A stretch of DNA of 64,000 nt from Crocodylus rhombifer (taxonomy: Eukaryota > Chordata > Crocodylia > Crocodylidae). Of this stretch, positions 1-7,590 are shown piece by piece. Position 1 is the stretch's first letter. The number at the start of each line of letters is the position of its first letter. The stretch lies in NCBI GenBank assembly GCA_038503035.1, contig JAVSML010001156.1, positions 248,001-312,000 on the forward strand, in the 5' to 3' direction. The translations under genes were made by a program, and so were the position numbers. The notes under the pieces are model-generated. The model saw nothing but the letters and a program-made list of their open reading frames with translations. It ran no database searches and had not been told where the DNA came from.

Positions 1-1294
1 GATAACAAGCGTGAATTGGGGATGGATTCGCTTTGAAAAGGGAACGGGAAGAAGGAGCCAACTCCAGCCCCACGGCAGCCTCCCCCCTGCTGGGTGCTTT
101 CCCCCTCTGTGCCCCCGGGCAGCACGGAAGCGGCCGGAGCGGGGGGGCTGGCCCCCGCCAGCCCGGATCTGGGGACGGCAGAGGCGAGGGCCACTGCTTT
201 GCTCGCTCGGCTCCCCTGTGCCCCGGGGTGGGGGAGAGCTAGAAGAGCCGAGGGAGGCATCAGCCCCTGCTCATTTCATCCCTGACCGAAAGCAGGAGCG
301 CAGTGGGAGCCCCCCGCCAGCGTTTCCCAGCCTGTGCCCCGAGCCCCAGGCGCTGAGACACGTCCAGGAGCGGGGCGAGGAGCCGCTCGCCTCCGTCCCC
401 GCCGGGCGGCACGTGCGATGCCCCCGTGGCGCGCCCGCGCGTGTCCGGGTGCCCGCCCCGTCCCGGCTGGGCCAGGCTGCAGCCCCCCGCCCGGTGCCCG
501 GGGCCCGATCCCCCCGAGCGGCCGGGCCGCAGGAAGCCCAGTGGTTTCTCCGAGGCGGGCTCTGCAGCTCCAGCCCCTGCCGGGAGCCGCGGCGGAGCTC
601 GTCCTCCAGGCCGGGGTCCGCCCGCCACCACCGCCAGGTTGCCAGGGGAGGAAAGGGGCTGGAGGGGAGGCGGTATATCCCCAGCTGGCCCTCTGCGGGG
701 CGGGAGTCGGGAAGGCGATATATCCCTAGCTGGCACTGGGTGAGGTGGAAGGGGAGGCGGTAAATCCCTAGCTGGCACGGGGAGCGGGGCTTGGAGGGGG
801 CTGGTAGGCAGTATATCCCCAGCTGGTACGGGGGGTTGGAGGGAAGGAGGTATATCCCCAGAGGGCACGGGGGGCAGCGTTGAAGGGAAGGCAGTACTGG
901 GGCTGGGGAGAAGGCGGTATGTCCCTAGCTGGCACTGCGGGGACTGGAGAAGGGTGGAGGGTAGGTAGTGTATCCGTAGCTGGCACTGAGGGGAGGGGGG
1001 AGGGTTGAAGGGGAGGCCGTATGTCCCCAGGTGGCACCGGGGGGGATTGAAGGGAAGGAGGTATATCCCTAGCTGGCACTGGGGGGGATCGGAGAGGGCT
1101 GGAGGGCAGGTAGCGCACCCCTAGCTGGCACGCGGCGGGGGTTGAAGAGAGCTGGGGGGCAGGCAGCCCATCCCCAGCTGGCACTGGAGGGCGGGTTGCG
1201 GGGCAGGCGGTGCACCCCAGCTGCCCCCGTGCCTCTGCCCCGGCTGCCACCACCCCGGTCCGGACGGCTGCCCTGCCCTGCCCTTGCCCTTGCC
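1..1294 (-). other. PKDCC: PKDCC intron 1 (5' part), GC-rich
   Basis: This very GC-rich sequence continues beyond the left edge. No further PKDCC exon was found on the minus strand, so exon 2 lies outside the window. Positions 1-660 are CpG-rich unique-looking sequence. Positions about 665-1225 are a minisatellite (separate entry). Long open frames on both strands here reflect high GC and a lack of stop codons, not genes. Confidence 0.75.
665..1225. repeat. G-rich minisatellite in PKDCC intron 1
   Basis: About 13 imperfect units of 40-53 bp share the core GGTATATCCC(C/T)AGCTGGCAC followed by a G-rich spacer (GGGG..GGAGGG). Unit cores start near 671, 714, 759, 807, 848, 914, 964, 1016, 1059, 1109, 1163 and 1207, with a degenerate unit near 888. 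Translated on the minus strand the units give repeated VPARDIPPS-like peptides, which explains the long open frames there. The repeat sits within 0.1-0.7 kb of the exon 1 donor. Confidence 0.9.
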
Positions 1295-1300
1295 ACTCAC
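1295..1300 (-). other. PKDCC: PKDCC exon 1 splice donor
   Basis: On the minus strand the exon reads ...CTGCGC then GTGAGT, a consensus U2 donor. It follows codon 186, so the intron is phase 0. The protein reads through only into GC-rich intron sequence with no kinase similarity. This matches the family's exon boundary just before the segment that continues the N-lobe. Confidence 0.9.
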
Positions 1301-1858
1301 GCGCAGGACGTTGCGGTGCCGCAGGCGCTGCAGCAGGATCATCTCCTTGACCAGCTTGTAGGAGGCGAGGCGGTAGCAGTCCCCGCGCGGGCCGGCCCGC
1401 TCGGCGCAGCGCTGCACGTCGTGGCCGCCCAGGTCCACGGACTTGAGCGCCACGGCCAGGCTGCGGTTGAGCGCGGCGCGGTGCACCGCCTTGGTGTAGC
1501 CCGAGCCCAGGTAGCGCAGGCCGGCGGCGCGGCGCAGCTGCCGGCAGCCCAGCGCGGGCGGCTCCAGCGCCAGCTCCACCTTGGCGCGGGGCTGCGGCGG
1601 GGCCAGGTCCATGAGGCGCCGCTCCAGCGGCCGCGCCGCGCCCCCGGCCCCGGGCCCGGCTGCCGGCAGCTGCTGGTAGCGCACCAGCTCCTCGTAGCGC
1701 TCGCGGAGCTGGCGGGACAAGCCCTCGGCGCGGGTCTGCTGGTGCCGCTGGCGCGGGCGCTGCGGGTCGTGGCCGGGCATGAGCAGCACGTTGAGCAGGG
1801 TGCCCAGCAGGAAGCAGAGGCAGCAGCCGGCTGCCGCCGCCAGCCGCCGGCGCCGCAT
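1301..1858 (-). CDS. PKDCC: PKDCC (VLK) coding exon 1, partial gene
   Basis: First coding exon (186 codons, ends in phase 0) of the secreted protein tyrosine kinase PKDCC, which acts in the secretory pathway and outside the cell on extracellular proteins and is needed for skeletal and lung development (family knowledge). Seen: the ATG at 1858 opens with MRRRR, then a hydrophobic signal/anchor segment at about residues 6-27. A basic and Gln-rich linker and an RERYEE helix (52-57) follow. The kinase N-lobe begins with the glycine-loop motif LGSGYTKAV (117-125), the beta-3 lysine in VALK (K139) and a KEMILLQRLRH alpha-C helix (171-181). An N-glycosylation sequon NRS lies at 131-133. The exon stops at HRNVLR, directly before a GTGAGT donor. 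The C-lobe and catalytic loop lie in later exons off the left edge. The start is supported by the MRRRR opening I recall for mammalian PKDCC and by the absence of an upstream in-frame ATG in this frame as far as about 1927. Recognised from memory, not by alignment. Confidence 0.93.
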
Positions 1859-2215
1859 CGCGGGCTGCCCCGGCCGCCCCGGCTCCAGGGGCTCAGCCGG
1901 CCCCGGCCCCCCGGCCCCGCATGACACTTGCCTGCGCGCTCCGCCGCGCCCCGCGCCGCTTATTATGGGCGGGAGCGCGGCCGCCCCCTTGCCGGCTGAC
2001 GGGCGGCGCGGGGGGGGCTGGGAAACGTAGTCCGCGCCGCCGCCCGGGCCCCGCCGCCGCCGCCCGCGACTACAAGTCCCACAGGCGCCCGGGGCCGGGC
2101 GGGGTGGGGCGCCTCAGCCCCGCGCCCAGGAGCCTCCGGGCTGGCGCGGAGAGGCCGCTGGCTGCGCGGTGCGCTTCGCTGGAAGGCAGTGTAGCGTGAA
2201 GCGCGCACCCGCCCG
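1859..2215 (-). promoter_or_regulatory. PKDCC: PKDCC 5'UTR and CpG-island promoter
   Basis: Extremely GC/CpG-rich sequence lies directly upstream of the PKDCC start and ends abruptly at about 2215, where CA-rich DNA begins. On the minus strand a TATA-like CATAATAAG lies at about 1960-1968, roughly 100 bp before the ATG. A GC box (GGGCGG on the plus strand) overlaps or abuts it at 1967-1972. If the TATA-like site is used, transcription would start around 1930-1937. The promoter call is inference; CpG-island promoters often start at several sites. Confidence 0.65.
1893..1922 (-). other. Upstream ORF in PKDCC 5'UTR (9 codons)
   Basis: ATG at 1922-1920 opens MRGRGAGAG and ends at TGA (1895-1893), 34 nt before the PKDCC ATG and in a different frame. 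It is complete and too short for any recognisable function. If the transcript starts upstream of 1922, it could lower translation of PKDCC. The predicted start site is only 8-15 nt upstream, so it may be skipped by leaky scanning. Confidence 0.5.
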
Positions 2216-2227
2216 AGGACGTGTCCG

Positions 2228-2835
2228 TACCCAGACACACATGCACACACACAGATGTAGGTCTGCGTGCACAGAAACGTGTGCGCACACACTCGGATAT
2301 ATGCACATGCACGCACAAAACCGCACACGCGACCGTACACACGGACATACACGCATGCAGAGAAGTGTGCATGCACACACATATCCCATCAGGACTCGGA
2401 GCGGAGAGGATCTCTTTTATTAGACCAACAGGATTTTTGCACACACAAAAAAATCTTTTCTTTTGTAAGAAAATGTCTTTTTTTTCACTTGACACACATC
2501 TACATGTATACACACAGACACACAGGGATGTGTATACATACACATCTATATAAAGTCATATATATTTATGCACACACGTGTCCTCTTTGTATCTATCTCT
2601 ATATAGATCACACACAAGTCTACGTATGTGTATGCGCCTATGATATGACATGCATACACAGAAACATGCATGCACACATGCACACGTGTCGATACGTGTG
2701 TATGCGTGCATGCCATATATACATATATATAAAACATTTAAAAGCCATTACATCTAATTAAATAAATTATGGCGTCTAAATGTTATATATGTAATGATAT
2801 GCACGCATACACACATCACATGCATACACACGCGA
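2228..2835. repeat. CA/TG- and TA-rich low-complexity tract
   Basis: About 600 bp of degenerate alternating purine-pyrimidine DNA (ACACAC, ATGCAC, ATATAT, TGTGTATGCG). It runs from the edge of the PKDCC CpG island to a palindromic element at 2842. Chance ORFs here are rich in His, Thr and Cys. No gene. Confidence 0.85.
2406..2432. repeat. Fragment of a TTTTATTAGACCAAC element
   Basis: A short block containing TCTTTTATTAGACCAAC matches one arm of the palindromic elements at 4429-4595 and 7381-7590. Only one arm is visible, so it is a half copy or remnant inside low-complexity DNA. Confidence 0.45.
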
Positions 2836-2841
2836 TAGATT

Positions 2842-2956
2842 AGATTTTAAACGTCTCGCTGCCACTTTTAAAATAAAAAGATCGCTCTACCTATCTATAT
2901 CTCTATCCATCCATCTTTTTATTTCAAGAGTGTCTCAGCGAGACGTTTAAAATCTC
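2842..2956. mobile_element. Palindromic MITE-like element (GATTTTAAACGTCTCGCTG)
   Basis: Left arm 2842-2882 (AGATTTTAAACGTCTCGCTG, ending AAATAAAAAGAT) is matched in inverted orientation by 2912-2955. The arms are about 40 bp with few mismatches. The roughly 30-bp centre is TATC/CCATC-like simple sequence. The layout is typical of a small non-autonomous DNA transposon; superfamily unknown. Confidence 0.7.
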
Positions 2957-2959
2957 GCC

Positions 2960-3620
2960 CGCAACGATGCTTGCAAGCTCTCTCACTGGCGTTATCCCAG
3001 CTTGACAGCGCGGGCTTAACCGGCATCACATCAGTCACATGGTGGAAAGCATTTTATGACTGAAAAGCCAGGCTGAGAGCGCTCCGAGAGCAGCACGGCA
3101 GTCGGGGCAGGCACCAAGGGGAGCGTTGGCACATGTCTCCGCCACCCATGCCCTTTGAACAGATGACTTTTGAAAGCGGCAATAATAATTACAAAGACAT
3201 CTGCCTAGCTGATTCAGGATAAACAAGAGCAAATCCATCACGTCTGCCTTGGAGGCGGTCTGTACAGTCACTGCGGCCAAGCACCACCCACGCAGGTAGG
3301 TGTCCTGGTCCGGCGGGGCTCAGCCCGAGCCGCTCGGCGGGCAAGCGGGGGAGACCGCGCCGTGTCCCACACGCTGCACTAAATCTACAAATCACGGGCT
3401 CGCCACGGGGGAGCCCCTGCCCTGCGGGAGACGCGAATTGCAGGGGTGAGTGCTAATGACAGGGTTATCCATCAAGCCCACATTACGACGCTGTTAGCAA
3501 CTAATTAACAAACACAATCGGCCCGAGGAACTCCACAAAGGCAGACCCATCAACAGGAGAAAAGCCATAAAGCGTCTGCCCTGGTTGGAAACGCTTATGC
3601 AAGAGAAGGATGCGTTTCCA
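2960..3620. promoter_or_regulatory. Candidate conserved noncoding DNA upstream of PKDCC
   Basis: Unique-looking, moderately AT-rich sequence without repeat hallmarks, 1.1-1.8 kb upstream of the PKDCC start. Two stretches look the least decayed: about 3140-3280 (holding a TCF/LEF-like CTTTGAA and CAGCTGATT-like motifs) and about 3460-3600 (CTAATTAACAAAC homeobox-like motif). The open frames at 3035-3395 are unremarkable. This is a guess from sequence texture and position; no alignment was possible. Confidence 0.3.
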
Positions 3621-3822
3621 ACGAGGGCAGGGACTCACTGAAAGAGGGAGTCATTGCGGCAATACACACTGGGATGCAAAAATGCAGCTAAACCTTCAGG
3701 GGAGCCGAGGATCCAGCCCGGCAGGCATTTCTTCCCCCTGCTGCAGCCGTGCAGACACACGCTGCCTGGCTCCGACTGATCAATTCCTGTTGCATACCAC
3801 CTTGTGATCCCAGCTCACATCG

Positions 3823-3935
3823 CTGATTCCTATGCAAGGGGGGGGGGGGGAGGTCTTGTTCTGCTTGGCCCCTTCCCCGGCTCAAGAGACAGCAGGAGCT
3901 CAATAAAGGACCTTGCATTCAAATTTCAAGGGAGA
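3823..3935 (+). repeat. Dispersed repeat, copy A
   Basis: Shares CGATTCCTNNGCAAG, TTGTTCTGCTT, CCCCTT.CCC, GACAG.AGGAG.T.AATAAA and TTTCAAGGGAGA in the same order and spacing with 4659-4765. Flanks beyond this block are not shared, so it looks like an interspersed repeat rather than a segmental duplication. Family not recognised. Confidence 0.6.
3838..3850 (+). repeat. G13 homopolymer
   Basis: Run of 13 G inside one copy of a duplicated dispersed segment (3823-3935). Such runs are length-unstable and error-prone in assemblies. Confidence 0.9.
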
Positions 3936-4428
3936 GAGTCACAGACTCCTCCGGATTGCACCACATACTAATCGCACAGTTCTCCACCCAGGCTACGGGG
4001 GGAATTAGGCCATTGGCAGACCCAGGCAGGGTCTTCCAGGAGCCCTTTATTTGTGTCCAGTTTCCTGCTGGCCTTCTGGACAGTCAGATCTGCAACAGGA
4101 CAGGAGCGATCCTTGATCGTCTTCGCCTGCCCCCGGGATTGCATTTCCCCTGGTGCGGAGGCCTCATCTGAGCTGGGTGTGGGCTGCAACACGCTGACGC
4201 AGCTCCTGGAAGTGCGCTCCTGCCTCACTGGCCTGTATGTGTCCTCACAACTTATCTTTAGGAGGCGACTGCATTTAAAAGCCAGATTTAAAATAAGTAA
4301 CTAAATAAAAACCTGCATCAGAGAAGCGCCACCTACTGTTTATTGCCACTCGTACTCCAGGCTGCAGACTAGCCCAGTTAGGTGGTGGATTAGGAGGAAC
4401 TAGGGGGACTGCTGGCTAAGGACACGGG

Positions 4429-4595
4429 CAGACAAGGGTCCTTGGGTAAGTGTGATATCTTTTATTAGACCAGCTGAATGGCTGGGGGGGAAGTGATCTC
4501 TACCAGTTTGTGCCCGAAAGCTGATGAACATTTTCTGCCAACTACTCAGTTGGTCGAATAAAAGATATCACATCTACACCAAGGATCCTTGTCTG
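4429..4595. mobile_element. Palindromic MITE (CAGACAAGG...TTTTATTAGACCA), copy 1
   Basis: Left arm 4429-4484 (CAGACAAGGGTCCTTGG, then TGATATCTTTTATTAGACCA) is mirrored by right arm 4539-4595, giving inverted repeats of about 56 bp around a 54-bp centre. A second member lies at 7381-7590 and a half copy at 2406. No transposase. Non-autonomous DNA transposon; superfamily not determined. Confidence 0.8.
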
Positions 4596-4658
4596 CTTAG
4601 GAGTGATTTACACACGCCCTCAGATAGGCGATCTAGTAGTAGATCTCTAGTCACACCA

Positions 4659-4765
4659 CCGATTCCTGCGCAAGAGGGGATTTTTTGTTCTGCTTTGTTC
4701 CCCTTTCCCACCCCAGGGACAGTAGGAGTTTAATAAAAACCTCGCACTCAGCTTTCAAGGGAGAT
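4659..4765 (+). repeat. Dispersed repeat, copy B
   Basis: Second copy of the block at 3823-3935, with the G-run replaced by GAGGGG plus a T-run. It carries AATAAA (4731-4736). No coding capacity. Confidence 0.6.
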
Positions 4766-5085
4766 CCGAGGCCACGACGAAGCTCTGCTGGAGTCGCTCC
4801 TGATGCATGGGAAACCCAACTATTGTACCCCCCACTACCATTCATGCTATTTTTAATAGCTCCCGTTCGTGTACCTCCTTACCACACCTGTGCAGAAATC
4901 TACCCTTCAGGATGCCATGCAGCCCCACTGCAGTTATATGGGGCCAGGACCTGCTCTCATTGCAGTCAGTAAATAAGAGCAGAATAAACCCAAGGCAGCG
5001 ATTGAAATGCACTCCCAAAGCCCCTAGCATGCTTTTCAAGGGGGATGAGCACTCTCAGCTCCCTGGGGCCTGTGTGGGTGCCCAG
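4766..5085. other. No gene seen
   Basis: Unique-looking sequence between two repeats. Open frames of up to about 100 codons have no recognisable domain or favourable context. Confidence 0.5.
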
Positions 5086-5309
5086 CAGGGATCCTGGTTT
5101 TCTCTGATTTAAGAAAAAAATCCCCAGGTTTTGGATTCAAAAAAGTAACCCAAAATCCACGTTTCCATGATTAAGATGAAACACCTCTATCTGACAGATA
5201 GATAGATTTCATTTTAAATCATGGTAATGTGGATTTTGGGTTACTTTTTAAAAACAAAAAAGGGGGTGGTTTGTTTGTTTTTTTTAATCAGACAAAACAA
5301 GGATCCCTG
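5086..5309. mobile_element. hAT-like palindromic MITE (CAGGGATCCTGG), copy 1
   Basis: Termini CAGGGATCCTGGTTTTCTCT and, on the other strand, CAGGGATCCTTGTTTTGTCT continue inward as a long inverted repeat (GATTTAA, AAAATCC, GGGTTAC, ATCCAC, CATGATTAA). The centre contains GATAGATAGAT. Flanking 8-mers GTGCCCAG and GTAATCAG agree at 5 of 8 positions. CAGGG ends and an 8-bp duplication suggest hAT. A second copy lies at 16242-16466. Confidence 0.75.
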
Positions 5310-6013
5310 GTAATCAGGGGAGTGATCACTCCTATTACATTTCAGTCCCAGGCATGTGGACCCCGGGAGAGCCATATACCGAAGCAGCAGCAGTGCAGAG
5401 ACCTGCCCCTGTGATCTGTCAGCAAGCCCGGCTCCATTTCCGAGCCCGTCGACTTCAAGAAATAATAGAAACGCCGTATCTGGATCCATGCACCTTCCAC
5501 AGACCAGAAGCTTTCAAGCCAGAAAGAGGCACCTCCCTTCAAGAAACCCTGCACGATTTCTTCGACGCATCCCACAAGAAAAGCAGGAGATCGCTGTTTG
5601 CAAGAACTGCAACCCCCTTCTCATCATCCGAAACCAGGAGTCTACTCCCGTGTTTTTTATGGCGAGCTTGACTTTCCCCGGAGCCCCTCTTTCATTCGAC
5701 AGATATAAGCAAACGAGCCGAGGGGAAGCATTGGATGAAACCGGAGAAAACGAGGACCAGCTGGGATCCCCGTATACCCAGGGGATCGTCGCGGCGCTAG
5801 CTGGATGGAAATCCCACACAGCAGCGACCGAGGTTGCATAGCCAGTCCATTTCCCCCGGACCCTGCAAGTCCCAGTTCAGTGGTTTCCCCTGAAGGGAGA
5901 CTAAAGTGCTGCAGGCAGGTGCACTGAAGCATATCTGCCTTCTACTGAGTGAAGCCTAGAAAGGATCTGGCCCACACCACCCCTAAACATACACTACGGG
6001 AATATATATGTAA
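5310..6013 (+). other. No gene accepted; open frame of 161 codons
   Basis: An open frame at 5356-5841 (+) overlaps another open frame. It has no recognised domain, no conserved-looking motif and no splice or start context, and it begins within 50 bp of a MITE. Treated as a chance ORF. Confidence 0.5.
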
Positions 6014-6061
6014 TGGGGAGGGGCCCATTAGGGTAATAGTAAAGTACATACGATATAGTAC

Positions 6062-6105
<44 letters not shown>

Positions 6106-6363
6106 ATAGTACATACTATATGAATATATATATAATATATATATATATAGTGTGTGTACACACACAAAGTATGTACATATATACATACACCAAATATGTA
6201 CTGTATGTGTGTGCATGTACATATTTTGCGTGTGTATGTATGTACACACACTAGATATGTATAGATGTACATATCTGGTGTGTATCCATCCATCTATATT
6301 CCCATAGTAATATATTATATTGTATGTATAGCACTATACTATTACCCTAATGGACCTCCCCCT
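6014..6363. mobile_element. Palindromic DNA element with microsatellite core
   Basis: Left terminus 6014-6063 (GGGGAGG, then CCATTAGGGTAATAGTA) is mirrored by 6327-6363 (TACTATTACCCTAATGG, then CCTCCCCC). The interior is an (AC)n run and TA/TG-rich sequence. Probably a MITE whose AT/CA centre has expanded. Confidence 0.65.
6065..6104 (+). repeat. (AC)n microsatellite, about 19-20 units
   Basis: Uninterrupted AC dinucleotides inside the palindromic element at 6014-6363, followed by TATATA and TGTGTG tracts. Confidence 0.95.
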
Positions 6364-7380
6364 TGTGGTTGTTTTTTTAACACCCCCCTCCCAGTTTCGG
6401 TGTTGTTTGAGCTCGTCAGGACCCGCTGCTCAAAATTTAAGATCCACGGCCTTGAAGATCCGCTTAACTCTGGGAAGTGGATGTGAAAGGCCATGAGCTC
6501 TCCGCGGGCTTTGGGGGCCCCGTGCCGTCCCCAGGCACCTCTCTTCCAGTGCAGCGATTCCAGCTCTCCAGGAGCCCTTTTCCCAGGGGCACTTCCCAGT
6601 CTGTGCGCCCGGGTCCCGGCTCGGGACTAAGGCACAGCAGCCTGATCTGATCTCCAAGGGGGTAATTTAGAGCTTTCCCTGATCGCCTGCATTCTTTCCA
6701 GCAGGCACCTAACAGCTATTTACCATCCCCACCTTTTAATCGCAGCAGCCGTTTAGTGCAGGATTATCCAACTTCACACGCAGGCAAAGAAAAGCCCCTG
6801 AAATCTCTCCCTCTCTCTCTGGAGCCCTCTCCCGCTGCCAGATTTCTATCAGATAATAGGCCAAGCTCTGCCTCCGCGGGAGGGGGGAGCTGGCTTAGCC
6901 AGGTACTTTGCATTACAATTTTACCTGTGGGTGGCTTGGGGGGCGGGGGGAGAAAGGGTAAATCTCCCTGCATGGGAGACCGCTTGGAGGTACCTGGTCT
7001 TCTTACAGTAGCAGAAATGTAACGTTTTTCTTTTCATTAGGAAGACTGATTGAAGCCACACACCCCCACCCCGATTTGCCTCAGTTTCCCAGCTGAGCTT
7101 TCTTCTTCTCCTCCTCCCCTAGCGTTTCTTGCCTTCCTGAGGGGCACTTATTAGTTTCCCCTGTTGCGATCGCGCCTTTTAAGAAGCCCCCCCCCCCCCT
7201 TTTGTCCTAGCCGGGTTGTTTTAAAGCCTTTTAATAGCTCTGCGAGGTGAACTCATCTCGTGGTTTCCCCGAGCTGTGTCCAGGTCCGATGCCGAGTCTT
7301 GGCTTGTGCAAGCTAGCGCCAGCTCGGCTTCCTTGTGAAGTTTGCGTGCCTGCTGGTTGTAGACGTGTTGGCACGGGTCT
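6364..7380. other. No gene seen; C13 run at 7187-7199
   Basis: Moderately GC-rich unique-looking DNA 4.5-5.5 kb upstream of PKDCC. It holds a C13 homopolymer (7187-7199) and pyrimidine-rich stretches. Open frames are short and featureless. Confidence 0.5.
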
Positions 7381-7590
7381 AGGCAGGCAAGGTGCTTTGG
7401 GTAGATGTGATAGCTTTTATTAGATCAACCAAGCTTTCCCTGGGAGCACATCTCCACGTGTGCCCATCGGGAGCAAATCTGGTTCCCAGGGGAAAAGTTC
7501 CGGGCAGGGCTACTGCTGCCCTGCTTTGCTCCCAGACCTAGACCAACTAATAAAAAGATACCACATCTCCCCAAAGACCCTTCCCTGCCT
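7381..7590. mobile_element. Palindromic MITE, copy 2 of the 4429 family
   Basis: Left arm contains GTAGATGTGATAGCTTTTATTAG (core GATAGCTTTTATTAG) and right arm CTAATAAAAAGATACCACATC. Ends AGGCAGGCAAGG and CCTTCCCTGCCT are inverted. The interior (about 100 bp, GGGAGCA / TGCTCCC palindromic) is longer than in copy 1. Confidence 0.7.

Noticed and set aside
11..763. 250-codon plus-strand frame
   Set aside because: Pro/Arg/Gly-rich product of stop-poor CpG-rich DNA opposite PKDCC intron 1; no domain.
260..1253. Long minus-strand frames (202 and 161 codons) with repeated VPARDIPPS-like peptides
   Set aside because: They are the translated units of the G-rich minisatellite in PKDCC intron 1; the units vary in length and are not kept in one frame.
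1142..1924. 260-codon plus-strand frame opposite PKDCC exon 1
   Set aside because: Antisense shadow of the real exon in GC-rich DNA.
1859..1927. Upstream extension of the PKDCC frame to 1927
   Set aside because: The extension starts with GTG, not ATG; the first in-frame ATG is at 1858, where the expected signal segment follows.
2221..2761. His/Thr/Cys-rich ORFs over 100 codons
   Set aside because: Translation of CA/TG low-complexity DNA.
5356..5841. 161-codon plus-strand ORF
   Set aside because: No domain, low-complexity Ser/Pro start, overlaps another open frame; no splice or promoter context.
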